Made by a program: the position numbers and the translations under genes. Positions 1-10,996 of a stretch of DNA of 64,000 bases are shown piece by piece. Where the stretch lies: NCBI GenBank assembly GCA_023548195.1, contig JAJHZJ010000531.1:5420400-5484399 (forward strand), read 5' to 3'. The notes under the pieces were generated by a model. The model had not been told where the DNA came from. It did no database searches and saw nothing but the letters and a program-made list of their open reading frames with translations. The first letter of the stretch is position 1. Every line of letters begins with the position of its first letter. The stretch comes from Bettongia penicillata ogilbyi. Its lineage: Eukaryota > Chordata > Mammalia > Diprotodontia > Potoroidae.

Positions 1-187
1 AAAGAGAAGATGGGGACAAGAGAAGGGAGGGATGATAGAAGAGAGGGCAGATTGGTGATAGGGAAAATTAGATTGCTCGGTGTATTGGGGTGAGGGGAGG
101 GGATAAAAGGGGAGAAAATTTGGAACCCAAAATTTTGTGAAAATGAATGTAAAAAGTTAAATAAATAAATTTTTATTAAAAAAAAAA
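1..187 (+). mobile_element. L1 3' tail fragment
   Basis: Purine-rich L1 3' UTR (GGGG/GAGG runs, then 'aatttggaacccaaaattttgtg') ending in an A-rich tail at about 178-187. Positions 6-178 are close to the reverse complement of 15211-15380, where the same segment is bounded by an 18-bp target duplication. The 5' part may lie outside the window. Confidence 0.75.
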
Positions 188-234
188 CAAAATGGGGAGG
201 GAGGGTGTGATGTGTAAGAAGACTAGAAAGTTGC

Positions 235-410
235 AGAGGGAGGTTAGGAAAGATTCTGAATGTCAGACAGAGGATTCTACATGTGATCCTAGAGATAAAA
301 GGGAAGCCCTGCAGTTTCATTAGAGGGATGACATGGTTAGACCTGAGTTTTAGCAAGATCACCTTGGTGGATGAATAGAGGATGATCTGGAGTGGGGAGT
401 CCAAATGTGA
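235..410 (-). mobile_element. L2 LINE fragment
   Basis: The sequence 'gaagccctgcagtttcattagagggatgacatgg...aagatcaccttggtgg' follows the antisense of the L2 3' coding region. The flanks 188-234 and 411-589 show nothing assignable. Confidence 0.5.
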
Positions 411-589
411 ATGACACTGAACTTCCCTTACCTCCCAAAAGGAGATCTAGCAGAGAAGATAAAGCATACATACAAACAGTAGCACAAAGTACAATGAGAC
501 AAAGAGAGGCACTGCACTGACAGAGTGCTGCTCTGGGAGCCAGAAGAAATAAGATTACTTCCAGCTATGAGGAAGAGGTGTTTGAAGAG

Positions 590-880
590 GTTGTTTCGTT
601 GTGGAAGAAGACCATGCCATCAGAGAAATGATGACATGACTTGCACTTGACTTTGTTTTGAGTGAAGGAGGGATGTGCAAGGACACCAACCAGCCTCACT
701 TTCTCCTCCTGAGTCATCTGGGTCCAATGACCAGATATCCATCAGAATGGCTGGAGATGGCCCAGGATGCAATGGGAGACCTTGGCCCCTTTAGATCAAG
801 AACTATTCAGGTACTCATTTAGGAGTGAATAGATCTGCTTAAGAAGCAGTCAAGGGATGACCCCTTTAATGAGACAAAGA
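590..880 (+). mobile_element. RTE-derived SINE
   Basis: Contains the shared block seen again at 3490, 16540 and 19298: 'gatgacatgacttgcacttgac', then 'gtcaccagcctcactttctcctcc', then 'ggcccaggatgcaatgggagacc'. This short family shares its 3' end with the RTE LINE seen at 60.9-61.7 kb. The right edge is approximate. Confidence 0.65.
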
Positions 881-1094
881 AAAATAACTACATTAGGCTA
901 GGAGGGAAACAGCAACAGTTACTATTAATAATCACTCTTAAGCCAGGAAGGCCCAGAAAACAGCCCTTAAGTGGAGCTTGGGCAGGGGCCTAGTGGTGTC
1001 CAAGCAAGAAGAAATAAGATTACTTCTGGTTATGAGGAAGGGGAGAGATTTCATGGAAGAAGTAACAATTGAGCTGAACCAGAAGGAAAAAAGC

Positions 1095-1345
1095 AAGCAT
1101 ATTATATTCCAGTCTCTGTGCTAAGTGCTTCACAGATGTCTCATTTGGTCCTCACAACCGTAGGAGGCAGGTGCTATCATGATCCTCATTTTACATTTGA
1201 GGAAACTGAGGCAAAGAGAGGTTAAGTGGATTGCCCAGAGTCACATTATCTAGTAAGTGTTTAAGGTTTCAGGATCAAATTTTAACCCAGTTCTTCGCGA
1301 CTTGAAGACCAGTTTTATTCATTACAGCACCCAGTTGCCTCTTGA
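1095..1345 (-). mobile_element. MIR/CORE SINE
   Basis: Antisense MIR-type core: 'gaggaaactgaggcaaagagaggttaag', 'ttgcccagagtcacattatctagtaagtg', ending in the tRNA-like head at 'cagcacccagttgcctct'. Confidence 0.8.
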
Positions 1346-1384
1346 GGAGACAAATAGGACAAATATTATACATAGTAGTAACAA

Positions 1385-1765
1385 GTCCAGTGGATAGAGC
1401 TTTAGATGTGGAAAACCCTAGTTCAAATCCTGCATCAGATATGGAAAGTGAATCTTTCTGGGCCTCAGTTTCTTGATATGTAAAATGGAAAGGGCCATCA
1501 ACAGTTACCCTGATCTAGACCCATATGACTCAGGAGGAGAAAGTGGTGCTGGTGACTTTGTATGGCCCTCCCTCACTCAAATCCAATTCATTTGCAAATC
1601 ATGTCATTATTTGTCCCTGATACCATGAACAAAGGACAAATCACAAACGCACAAAATGGAGACAGTACTACCAAATACATCAAGGGTTATTGCAAGAATC
1701 AAATGAGATAATATCCATAAAAGCATTTTGAGAACTTTAAAAAGTTATTTAAATGTTAACTATCA
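1385..1765 (+). mobile_element. SINE-B, split by an insertion
   Basis: The head ('gtggatagagctttag...gttcaaatcctgcatcaga') and the body 'cctcagtttcttgatatgtaaaatgg' lie before 1507. The matching tail 'gaatcaaatgagataatatcc...aaatgttaactat' resumes at about 1690. The gap is an RTE-derived SINE on the other strand. Confidence 0.75.
1508..1655 (-). mobile_element. RTE-derived SINE inside SINE-B
   Basis: Reverse complement of the block at 600-760: 'gactcaggaggagaaagtgg', 'ctggtgactttgtatggccctccctcactc', then 'caaatcatgtcattatttg'. It interrupts the SINE at 1385-1765; the edges are approximate and a possible short duplication 'catcaa' flanks it. Confidence 0.65.
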
Positions 1766-3117
1766 TGAGGGAGGATGATTATACTAACTTGAAAGGGAGT
1801 TTGAGGTATGTTTGGAATGGGAAGAATCAATGTAAAGATTGTATTCCTTGTCCAGGGTTGGATCCATGGTAGGCTCCATATGATGGGAAACCATGGCCAA
1901 TGGACAAGGAACCCTCACCAGAAAGATCAGTTCTTGTTGCTTCCCACCTGGTCTGAGGTATGTTAACAGTTTGCAATGGGTCTATGCCATGGGGAATATG
2001 AAATGGGAAGGTTCATGAAGCATTTCTGAAAAATTAGTCCTTGAACTGTGTCTTAAATGCAAATTATTTCAGGCTAAAGAACAAGTACAGACACAAAGTT
2101 TTTCTGTTGAGCCATACTTAATCACAGCTCAGCATCAAGAGCTCCCTTATGTGATCTATGAATCAACCCCAAATCAGATTCACAAAACCAGATTCCAACT
2201 CAGTAGTATCTCTCATAAATACATCTTTGGGTCCTGCCCCATCCAAGTTTCACCTAGGAATATCAGAATCGTCTCATGCTTAAGTTTCCTCACCAAAATG
2301 AAAAAAATTATTTCTTCCTACGCAAGCACTCAGCCTAACAAATCTTCATCTATAAGACAGATTTTACTTAACCCAAAAAACATTGCAAAGGATTTACCCA
2401 TGAGCCCATAAACAGTCAAGACCACTCTCTTTTCCTCTTCCTTGATCCCCAGGCACCTATATAATCCTCCAGGGAAGATCCTCCCTTTGAAGGGGAAAGT
2501 GCTCAAGGTTACCAAAGAATCAATCTTATTCCTTGGTTCTGCACAGTCCATATAACTCACAGTAGAAAAGGGAAAAATCCGAATGTGTTCATGCATCTTG
2601 TGGCTCCTTCTCCTCATGTCTAGTTCCCACTTAGTTCAGGAACTCCTACATTAAGTGCAGGAGATTTCGCTTCCTGCATTATTCCTGCAAAGCTACTCTG
2701 CTGATGGATGCCATATCCCTGAAACTCCCGGTTTAGCTCACCTCCTCACCATCTGACACCACCCCCATGTGCTGCTGTCTTTGGGGCCATGTTTCCCTGC
2801 GCAAAGCCTCCTTCTCTATGGGACTGAGTTGGAGTAGATTTGGGTAGAATGTCTTTCCTTTCAGTGTTTCTCAGCTCTACTCCTCTCTGCCTGCAGACTC
2901 TCTCTTTGAAGAGCCTGTTCCAGGGTATGATCTGGCTACGAGTCAATCAGTAATCCTTAATGCAAATGTTAAAAGGGTGAGGAAAGTCATTAGAGTCAGG
3001 CAAGGAGCTAGTCTTGTCAAGGAATTAACACCTTGTTAAAGAGGATTCTGAGAGGATTTACAAGACTCCTCCTGGGCGCACCTATATTTATATTCCTCGT
3101 GAAGACATACCTCAAAG
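1766..3117. other. Unassigned sequence
   Basis: No recognisable repeat, RNA gene or exon. Open frames of 60-95 codons at 2151-2946 lack similarity to any family I know and have no clear splice context. Possibly unique intergenic or intronic DNA. Confidence 0.4.
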
Positions 3118-3385
3118 GTTAATAAGAATAATAACCCACATTTATATAGCACTGTCTATGCCAGGCCCTGTGCTAAGCAATTCACAATTAGTGTCTCACT
3201 TGATCCTCGCAACAACCCTTGGAAATAAGGGCTATTATTATCTCCATTTTATAGATGAGGAAATCGAGGCAAGCAAAGGTAAAGTGACTTGCCCAGGGTC
3301 ACACAGCTATTATGTGTCTGGGGCCACTTTGGAGCTCAGGGCTTTCTGACTCCAAGTCCAGTGCTCTCTCTACTCTACCACCACA
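3118..3385 (-). mobile_element. MIR/CORE SINE, nearly full length
   Basis: One of the best preserved MIR-type copies: the tail side 'aataataacccacatttatatagcac', the core 'ccattttatagatgaggaaatcgaggca' and 'cttgcccagggtcacacagctatta', and the head 'ctgactccaagtccagtgctctctctac' all in order. Confidence 0.9.
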
Positions 3386-3489
3386 ACAGTACTTTTGCTA
3401 AGGTGAGAATCTTCACTTGGAGGGTCACTTCTAAACTATTGCTGTTGCTATTTGTTCTTTGTTCTCTGGATCATGAGATCAGGAAGGTG

Positions 3490-3595
3490 ATATCATGACT
3501 TACAAGGGAGTTGGATTTAAGTGAGGCAGAGCTGTGCAAAGTCACCAGCCTCACTTTCTCCTCCAGAGCCATCTGGGTCCAGTGGTAAGATATTA
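3490..3595 (+). mobile_element. RTE-derived SINE fragment
   Basis: Matches the central block of the family: 'gctgtgcaaagtcaccagcctcactttctcctcc', then 'catctgggtccagtgg'. Both ends are missing. Confidence 0.7.
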
Positions 3596-4857
3596 AAGGG
3601 AAATGAATCAGAAAACAAGCACTACTATATCAGGACCTCCATGTCAGTTAACAGGGATTTCCAGCCAAGAATGTAGGAATATGTACAATAATGGGTATAT
3701 GTTAACATTTCCAAACTATTAATATCTCAGAAGTGTCCAGGCATGCATTAGCCTGCTCAATGACTTTCACAGCCTCCACAGGAGTTTTGGCAGAACTGTA
3801 TCAGTAGGAAGGGGTGACATGGGAAACATTACTGTTACAAGAGAAGACAGCCTTCCCGAATACTTGCCAACACGGCTCAGATGGACCAGAGTGCTGAGGG
3901 ATGGGCAAGGATAGACCAAGAAGGCACCAAGGTCCTCTTTTCTCAGCTGCCAGAGGAGGCCTGGGGAAAAAGCTTTCACCCAATCAGGCTCACCTGCTCT
4001 GCTACGGGAAGCTTTAGGCAAGTAGAACTCCCCATCTCACCAAGAGCCAAAAGAGGCCTCTCAAGCAAGAAGTCTGAAGGCTTGAACTTCAAGGAAATGA
4101 GAAAAACATAGTTTTGAATGTGATCTGAGCCAAAACATCTTACCTCTTTAAAGCTTTGGACAGGACTATCGAATCATTTCATTGCTAAAACTTCTTTTTA
4201 TCCCCCCTTCCCCTTCCTTTATTTCATTCCAGATTACAGACCAAGCAATGTCCATCACTCACCACTGAGAGCTATGTAAAAACAAAGGCACATAAATCGT
4301 TATAGGCTCTCTGCAGTTCCCTCTTGGAAATTCCAACCCTAAGCACCGAGCTCTCTTTAAAGAAGTCTGTTGTGCCTTGCTTGTGGGAGCGGTGAGACTA
4401 TGAGAACAAGATTCATAGAGGACACTTTTTTGTCACAGATCATTTTTAATAGATAACGTTTTCAACCCTGAAAACTCTTAATGAAACACACTCAAAGAAA
4501 GTCAGAGGAGCAAATGCAGGGAAACCATCTATTTGTAGCTTAGGAGATCGAATTTCAGCTAGTTATCCAAAAGCTCCAAGATTTTTCTCATACAAGGGCC
4601 CCCTTTTTTCAAGCTTTGCACTTCGAACTGGGGAGAGGAAAGGAAGGAAGTACACCCCAACAAGCAAGGTGGTATTCATATCTACCTTGCTTTCCAGGAG
4701 GAAAAATGTAAACAAGCTGAATTATTTGATGAATAACGCAATTTGCCAGTTGCTATTCCCAATGGTGCTAGCGTTTTGTACCTTTGGGAACAGTGATCTG
4801 CAAATTTATCAGCAAAATAAAAGCGATCCTTGAGCAAAGACTGGGTTCCAAACTGGT
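3596..4857. other. Unassigned sequence
   Basis: No repeat or gene recognised. The open frames here are short and unfamiliar, and overlap each other on opposite strands around 3770-4110. Confidence 0.4.
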
Positions 4858-5375
4858 TTCCACCTACTCTTTCAGTCTCATTTTATATTACTCCTCTCTT
4901 AGCACTCTCTGGTTCCAGTTAAGCTGGCCCTCTATCTATCCCCAGAATAGGGCAGTCTATCTCCTTCCTCCTTGCTTTTCCATGAATGGTTTCCTCTGTC
5001 TGGAATGCATTACCTTGTCTGCTGTGGGTGTGACCTCCTAGACCAGGAGCTGGGAACCTGCAGCCTGGAGGCCACATGTGGCCCTCTAGGTACTCAAATG
5101 TGGCCCTTTGACTGAATCCAAACTTTTTGTTCTGTGAAGTTTGGTTTCAATCAAAGGGCCTCTCTTGAGGACCTAGAGGGCCATGTGTGACCTGGAGTCC
5201 CAGTTTCCCAGCCCCTGTCCTAGACATATCTATCCATTTATTAACACTCAGTGCCTCCTGAAATGACTGTCTATTGCTTTGTACAAACTTTGCATTTAAC
5301 TCTTGTGTGCGTTTTGTACAACCTGCCCCCCTCTCTCCAATAGAATGTAAGTTCTTTGAAAGTATGTGCTCTCCT
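4858..5375 (+). mobile_element. L2 3' end, interrupted by a hAT element
   Basis: The left part carries the L2 motif 'tgtctggaatgcattacctt'. The L2 3' UTR resumes after the hAT at 5226 with 'tttgtacaaactttgc' and 'agaatgtaagttctttgaaag'. Removing 5044-5217 and one 8-bp duplication restores a continuous L2 arrangement. Confidence 0.75.
5044..5217. mobile_element. Non-autonomous hAT element with 8-bp TSD
   Basis: A 174-bp near-palindromic element. The terminal inverted repeats CAGGAGCTGGGAACCTGC and (reverse complement of the right end) CAGGGGCTGGGAAACTGG agree at 15 of 18 bases. Identical 8-bp duplications TCCTAGAC lie at 5036-5043 and 5218-5225, which is the hAT signature. There is no transposase; it would have been mobilised in trans. 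Confidence 0.92.
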
Positions 5376-5496
5376 GCCCTACTTGGGCCTCTTGTCTTCC
5401 TTTAAGACAACTCAAATCCACCTTCTGCTGGAGGCCTTTTCTACAAGGCTTGTCTGCTTTCCCCTTAGTACCTTCCCTGTAAGATTACCCTCTGTC

Positions 5497-5984
5497 CAGC
5501 GGTGGCAAATGTTTAATAATCAGCTCTATCAAAACCCAAACAATCAAACAACCAGCTCTCCCACCCAACCCCCATACTCACAAACACTTTTAACTTCAGT
5601 TTGCATTGTTCATACTTTCTCTGAGACTTTCTTAAGTTTAGACCTGTGGTGTCAAACTCCAACAGCAAAGGGGGCCACTAAACCATGCATAAGGAACCCT
5701 GCAGTCCTCATATTGACTGAGTTTTAAAATGTAATATCATCTATGTTTTATTGTATTTTTATTTATTTTGTTAAATATTTCCCAATTACATTGTAAGCTA
5801 CTTAGGGCCAGACACCTGTGCTGTGTGGTGAGCCACATGGGGCTCGTTTTGGACACCTCTAGTCTTAACAATCGACAAAATAAATTAAGCCTTTATTCAT
5901 AGCATTTAGCATTGCATAAATATTCTCACTGAAAATTTAGTAATAAGTCTTAAGAGCCCTGGAATTGGCTCCAGCACACCCCTG
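5497..5984. mobile_element. Outer hAT element, 8-bp TSD
   Basis: The ends CAGCGGTGGCAAAT... and ...GGCTCCAGCACACCCCTG form short inverted termini (CAGxGGTG type). The flanking 8-mers CCTCTGTC (5489-5496) and CCTCTCTC (5985-5992) match at 7 of 8. A second family member with the same ends sits at 39895-40145. The element is itself broken by another hAT at 5644-5861. Confidence 0.8.
5644..5861. mobile_element. Inner hAT-like element
   Basis: Starts CTGTGGTGTCAAACTCC and ends GGACACCTCTA, so the termini pair over about 8 of 10 bases. The AT-rich interior contains 'tttgttaaatatttcccaattacatt'. Flanking 8-mers GTTTAGAC and GTCTTAAC agree at only 5 of 8, so the exact ends are uncertain. It lies within the element at 5497-5984. 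Confidence 0.65.
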
Positions 5985-6149
5985 CCTCTCTCTACTCCGC
6001 AAATATCTTGTATGACCCTGGTGATTTCCACATCGTCTCCCCATTAGAATGCAAACTCCTTATGGTACAAGAGAATTTTATTTTTTTCCTTCTCAGTGGA
6101 TGATGGGATGAAGGGAAAATAAATGCTTGTTAATTGAGAAGCAACGCAA

Positions 6150-6265
6150 GATAAAGGGTCATAACTCCAACAGTGGCAGAGGCTGTTTCTGCATTTCTTT
6201 GTATTCCCCAGCTCTTAGCCTTGTGCCCAAGGCTTAAATAAGTACATCATAAATGCTTTGTAGTT
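6150..6265 (+). mobile_element. L2 3' tail
   Basis: Degraded L2 terminal segment: 'tttgtattccccagctcttag' then 'aagtacatcataaatgc'. Confidence 0.5.
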
Positions 6266-6842
6266 GAGTAATTGAATTGCATTCAATGTTTATTGAATTG
6301 ACTTGTGGGAGATGTTGTAGTAAGGATTGTTGTATTGGGGAGGCTCTGAGGACCCTTCCCATTGCGAAATTTTGTGGTCCTGCTTTATGAATTTTCAACA
6401 TTCAAATCAAGCAAATTAGTTTCTTTTAAAAATCTTCTTCCGACAGCTCTCTACTGAAAATCATAAAACATCTTCTGTCTCAGCCTAGAATAGCTCACAT
6501 AAAATGGAGTTTCCCATTCTTCCCTCACCAAAGTCTTTTCTTTCTGTATTATTTTCAACTTTGCAAACTCTCAGGCACTGGCCTAAGGCTGTGGGCTTAG
6601 GTCTGAAAAAAATGTGATCTTTGCTATTTCCATATAACGTTTCACCCACATTTCAAGCTGCCTACAGCCTGCCATTATGGTCTCCTCTGTCTGATAAAGT
6701 CATTAGACTTCTTTTTCCCTTGAGTATTGTGGGCTTTGCACTCTGCGGTGGCCCAGAGTCTCATTTCCACATAAGGAGGAGCCTTCTTCTAGTTTGTGGT
6801 GGTTCAGATGGGAAGGATAAATATACATGTATGTATGTACGT
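6266..6842. other. Unassigned sequence
   Basis: No repeat or gene recognised. Ends against the GA-rich simple repeat. Confidence 0.4.
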
Positions 6843-7031
6843 AGAGAGAGGAGAGAGAAGGGAGAGAGAAACACAGAGAGACAGAGATACAGAGATAGAG
6901 AGGAGAGATAGAGACACACAGAGACAGGAGAGAGAGAGACAGAAAGAGACAGAGACAGAGAGACAGAGATGAAACAGAGACAGAGAGATAGAGAGAGGAC
7001 AGAGAGATAGAGAGGACAGAGAGACAGAGAT
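6843..7031. repeat. GA/GACA-rich simple repeat
   Basis: About 190 bases of almost pure purine on the plus strand, made of gagaga with interspersed gacaga units. The Ser/Leu-rich minus-strand open frame across it is a translation of the repeat, not a gene. Confidence 0.95.
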
Positions 7032-7294
7032 TTTAAACATCAGGGAAAGAAAGTCAGTTTGTCCCTTCTTGGCAAGCATACCTTAGGACCAACTGATTTC
7101 ATAACAAATCTGTCCCTCAAATACCCCTAGTTGCCTGTTATTTTCCAAAGGAAAGAGGCAGTAGGTAATCAGTTGCACACTATCAGAAGTTTGATGTCAT
7201 ATCTTTTGTTAAATTTTCCTCAACTCAGAAGGATGTTATAATAGGAAGGTATAGATACTTTCCAATGAATGACATTTCTATTCCTTCTTATGAG

Positions 7295-7715
7295 TACTGA
7301 ATAGATAGTATAATACAGAAGAAATAGTTGGTTTTAGAATCAAAGGCCCTGAGTTCAAATCCTGCCTCTTCTACTTTTTGTTTCAGTCATTTTTCAGTCA
7401 AGTCCAACTCTTTGTGACCCCATTTGATATTTTCCTGGCAAAGATAGTGTAGTGGTTTGCCATTCCCTTCTCTAGTTCATTTTACAGATGAGAAAAGTAA
7501 GGCAGATGGGGTGAAGTGACTTGCTGTGTCACACAATTACTAAGGGTCTGAGCTCTCTGACCCCAGATGCAGCACTATTCACTGAGCCATCTAGTTGCCC
7601 TTACCAATGATGTGACATTAGCAAATGACAAATTGCTGTGTTCTACATTTAATCGTTGGTAAAATAAAGGATTGCAGGACCCCTGAGGTCCTTTCCAGCT
7701 CTGAGTCTATGACAC
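7295..7715 (+). mobile_element. SINE-B, split by SINE-A
   Basis: The head 'agttggttttagaatcaaaggccctgagttcaaatcctgcctc' is separated from its own tail 'ttggtaaaataaaggattgc...gaggtcctttccagctctgagtctatga' by an antisense SINE-A at about 7378-7603. Confidence 0.75.
7378..7603 (-). mobile_element. SINE-A, inserted in SINE-B
   Basis: Antisense SINE-A in order: 'gtcaagtccaactctttgtgacccca', 'tggtttgccattcccttctc', 'ttttacagatgagaaaagtaagg', then the tRNA-like head ending 'cactgagccatctagttgccc'. Confidence 0.85.
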
Positions 7716-7744
7716 TGGTATTTAAAAAGCACCAGAAGTAGAAC

Positions 7745-7962
7745 TAAATGGTGCAGTGGATAGACCTGGAGTCAGGAAGACCCAGCTTCTTGATTTCAAA
7801 TCTGTGACCCATAGCAAGTCACTTTACCCTGTTTGCTTCAGTTTCCTCATCTGTAAAATGAACCAGAGAAGGAAATGGCAAATCACTCTGGTATCTTTGC
7901 CAAGAAAACTTCAAATGTGGTCACAAAGCATTGGGCATGACTGGAATGCCTGAACAAGAAGA
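7745..7962 (+). mobile_element. SINE-A
   Basis: Sense copy: 'atggtgcagtggatag', 'cagtttcctcatctgtaaaatga', 'gagaaggaaatggcaaatcactctggtatctttgccaag', then the tail 'gggcatgactgga'. The 65-codon frame within is incidental. Confidence 0.9.
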
Positions 7963-8668
7963 GGCAAAATTGATGTGACCTGGGAAATTTAATTGTCTGT
8001 TACACATCCCTTTCCACAGTTTTTCCAAAGCAGGAAACAAGGAACAGTTCCATCTTGTCTTTGACAGGTGCATGATCTCAAATAGTAGGAGTGGAAGCAG
8101 TAGGAGTGGAAAATGCCCACTGCTAAGACAAATGAGCCCAACTTGTAGGGGCTAATGGAGTCAAAGAGTCAACTCACCAACATTCTCTATGCCTTGCCAT
8201 CTTTTGTACTGATCTCTCTGGCTTGAAATCTGTTTCTTGCACCAGCACCCTGCCTCTGTCCCAGTCCCCTGGATTTCTGGCTCTCTGGAGAACTCCACAC
8301 TGACCTGGTCTTTGGTTCTTCCTTGTTGACTCCCCATTGAGACCCTGTCCTATCCCAAGGAAATGATGGTCTCTGGCCCTAGTGATCACTGTAATTTTTG
8401 GCAAAGATCAGCTCTCCCAACAGAGAAAGGACACCTGGTGTATTACTGATACTCAGAAAATATGTGTCATATTTTAAACTCCTATAATAATTGTAATTTA
8501 CCAAATGCTGAAGCTATGGCCCTTGGACTTCAGTCAACCACTACCTTTTACAAAAATGTATTTGTTAGGCTATACTGTACATTGAGTGACATTACATCAG
8601 AAAGACTAGCACCAACTTTTGGTTCATTACTTGACTGTCTCACTGATATTAACATTAATAACAGTAAT
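7963..8668. other. Unassigned sequence
   Basis: No repeat or gene recognised. Minus-strand 76-codon and plus-strand 69-codon frames show no familiar features. Confidence 0.4.
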
Positions 8669-8940
8669 TAAGCAGCTAGGGAGTTGGCATAATGAATAAA
8701 GCTCTGATCTTGGAATAAGGAAGGGTTCAAATCCTACCCCCTCAAATCTTCAATCATTTTCTACCTATATGATTTTGGGCAAGTCACTTAATGTCTCCTA
8801 GCTTCAGTTTCCTCATCTATAAAATGAGAACAGTAACATCACTCACCTTACAGAGTTATTATGAAGATAGGATGAGAAAAAAATTATAATATGCTTTATA
8901 AATCTAAAAATACTATGTCAATATTGTTATTGTGATCACT
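8669..8940 (+). mobile_element. SINE-B
   Basis: Full order visible: 'agcagctagggagttggcataatgaataaagc', 'gggcaagtcacttaatgtctcc', 'cagtttcctcatctataaaatgag', 'cttacagagttattatgaagatagg', ending in a T/A-rich 'atattgttattg'. Confidence 0.85.
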
Positions 8941-9142
8941 GTTATTTACTACCACCTCATTTATCATAAATATTTCCAAAGAATTCCTATGTGATTGAAT
9001 TTTGGTCTGAAACCAACTTAGGATCACAGTCTCATAAGATCTAGAAGAGATTTTAGAAATTAGTCATCTCTTCCACACCACAACTTTCCCCATCATAGGT
9101 TGGGATAAGAAATTAAATGAGCATTTGGCTGGGGGGAGTTTT

Positions 9143-10996
9143 TTTTTAATGTTTTACAATCATTTCCTTAAAGTTAAGATTTTATCCCCCCCACTCTTCC
9201 CCCACTATCCCCCTCCCTCCCCATGACAGCATAAAATTTTGTATAGGTTCTACATATACTTTCCTATTGAGCACATTTTCACTCTAGTCATGCTATGTAG
9301 TCGAACTAAAATAAATGGAAGAAATCATATAACAAATCAAAACGTAATGCACTGGAACCTACCCACACACAAACATGATCTGCTACATTCTGCGAATGAC
9401 TTCCATATTTCTTTCTGTGAGTGTGGAAGGCATTTTGCCTTAGAAGACCGACATTAGGATTTTTTGTTTTTCTCAGTAAGTTCTTGTGTTATTACAAAGT
9501 TCCAAGTCTACCAGAAAAAACTCTCGCACACTGTGGTCATTGCTGTGCACAAAGTTCTCCTGGTTCTGCTCCTTTCACTCAGCATCAGATCATATAAGTC
9601 CTTCCAGCCCTCCCTGAAGTCTTCTTGTTCATCATTTCTTATGGCGCAATAGTACTCCATTACATTCATATACCACAATTTATTCAGCCATTCCCCAATT
9701 GATGGGCATCCCCTTGACTTCCAGTTTTTGGCTACCACAAAGAGTGCTGCTATAAATATTTTTGTACACGTGAGACCCTTTCCCGTTTTTATAATCTCTT
9801 GGGGATACAGTCCTAGTAGTGATATTGCTGGGTCAAAGGGTATGCACATTTTTATAGCCCTTTGGGCATAGTTCCAAACCGTTCTCCAGAATGGTTGGAT
9901 GATCTCACAGCTCCACCAACAATGAATTAGTGTTCCAACTCTTCCACATCCTCTCCAGCATTTATCATTTTCTTGTTCTGTCATGTTTGCCAATCTTATA
10001 GGTGTGATGTGGTACCTCAGAGTTGTTTTGATTTGCATCTCTCTAATCAATAGTGATTTAGACACTTTTTCATATGATTATAGATATCTTTGATTTCTTC
10101 CCCTGAAAATTGCTTGTTCATATCCTTTGACCATTTATCAATTGGGGAATGACTTGTATGGTTATATATTTGAGTCAGTTCTCTATATATTCTAGAAATG
10201 AGGCCTTTATCCCTGAGCTTAGCCGTAAAAATTTTTTCCCAATTTACTACATCCCTCCAAATTTTAGTTGCATTGGGTTTGGTTGTGCAAAAACTTTTCA
10301 TTTTAAAGTAATCAAAATTATCCATCTTGCATTTCATAATGCTTTCTATCGTTTCTTTAGAAAAAAATTCTTCCCCTCTCCATAAATCTGATAAATACAC
10401 TATACCTTGCTTCCCCAGTTTATTCATGGTATCAGTCTTTATACCTAAATCATGTACCCATTTGGACTTTATTCTTGTGTATGGTGACAGGCCTAATTTT
10501 GTGTATGGGTCTATGCCTAATTTCCACCACACAGTTAAACCAGTTTTCCCAGCAATTTTTGTTGAACAGTGAGTTCTTATCCCAGAAGCTGGGATCTTTG
10601 GGTTTATCAAACAGGAGGTTGCTATATTCCTTGCCTACTGTGTCTTGAGTGCCAAGTCTATTCTATTTGTCTACCCCTCTGTTTCTTAGCCAATACCAAG
10701 TGGTTTTGATAATTGCTGCTTTATAATACAATTTGAGGTCTGGTAGCGCTAGGCCACCTTCCCAAGCATTTCTTTTCATTAGTCCCTTTGATATTCTGGA
10801 CCTTTTGTTTTTCCAAATGAATTTTGATATTATTTTATCCAGCTCTACAAAATAATTATCTGATAGTTTAATTGGTATGGCACTAAATAAGTAGATTAAT
10901 TTAGGTAGAATTGTCATTTTTATTAAATTAGCTTGGCCTACCCATGAACAACTGATGTTTTTCCACTTACTTAAGTCTGCCTTTATTTGTGCAAAA
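9143..10996 (-). mobile_element. 5'-truncated L1 with 13-bp TSD
   Basis: A 1.85-kb minus-strand L1 containing only the end of ORF2 and the 3' UTR, with its A-tail read as T's near 9143. The 13-bp duplication TGGGGGGAGTTTT occurs at 9130-9142 and 10997-11009. Read on the element strand the duplication begins AAAA, fitting L1 endonuclease cleavage at TTTT/A. The 3' UTR is the pyrimidine-rich stretch (plus strand) at 9185-9230. Confidence 0.95.
9508..10917 (-). pseudogene. L1 ORF2 C-terminal remnant
   Basis: Three neighbouring minus-strand frames (10663-10917, 10047-10610, 9508-10065) read in that order as the last third of L1 ORF2, downstream of the reverse transcriptase core. The first includes the conserved LPKLIYLF, KFIWKNKR and GGLALPDLKLYYKA motifs. 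The second has PYTRIKSKWVHDL, KMKSFCTTK and DKGLISRIY. The third has the Cys-rich CWRGCGRVGTLIHCWWSC stretch and the terminal NWKSRGCPSIGEWLNKLWYM. Native L1 ORF2 is about 1,270 residues, so only about 450 codons remain. The frames differ from each other, so at least two frameshifts are present. The endonuclease and RT domains were never copied here because of 5' truncation. This is a dead insertion. Confidence 0.95.

Larger units (their letters stand above)
5376..6135 (+). mobile_element. Second L2 3' end, split by nested hAT elements
   Basis: The left part 'aactcaaatccaccttctgctggaggccttt...agattaccctctgtc' continues after the hAT at 5985 with 'ctctactccgcaaatatcttgtatg' and 'ctccccattagaatgcaaactcc', in the order of the L2 3' region. 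It lies directly behind another L2 copy. Confidence 0.8.

Noticed and set aside
6621..7079. Arg/Glu-rich plus frame and Ser/Leu-rich minus frame
   Set aside because: Generated by the GA/GACA simple repeat.
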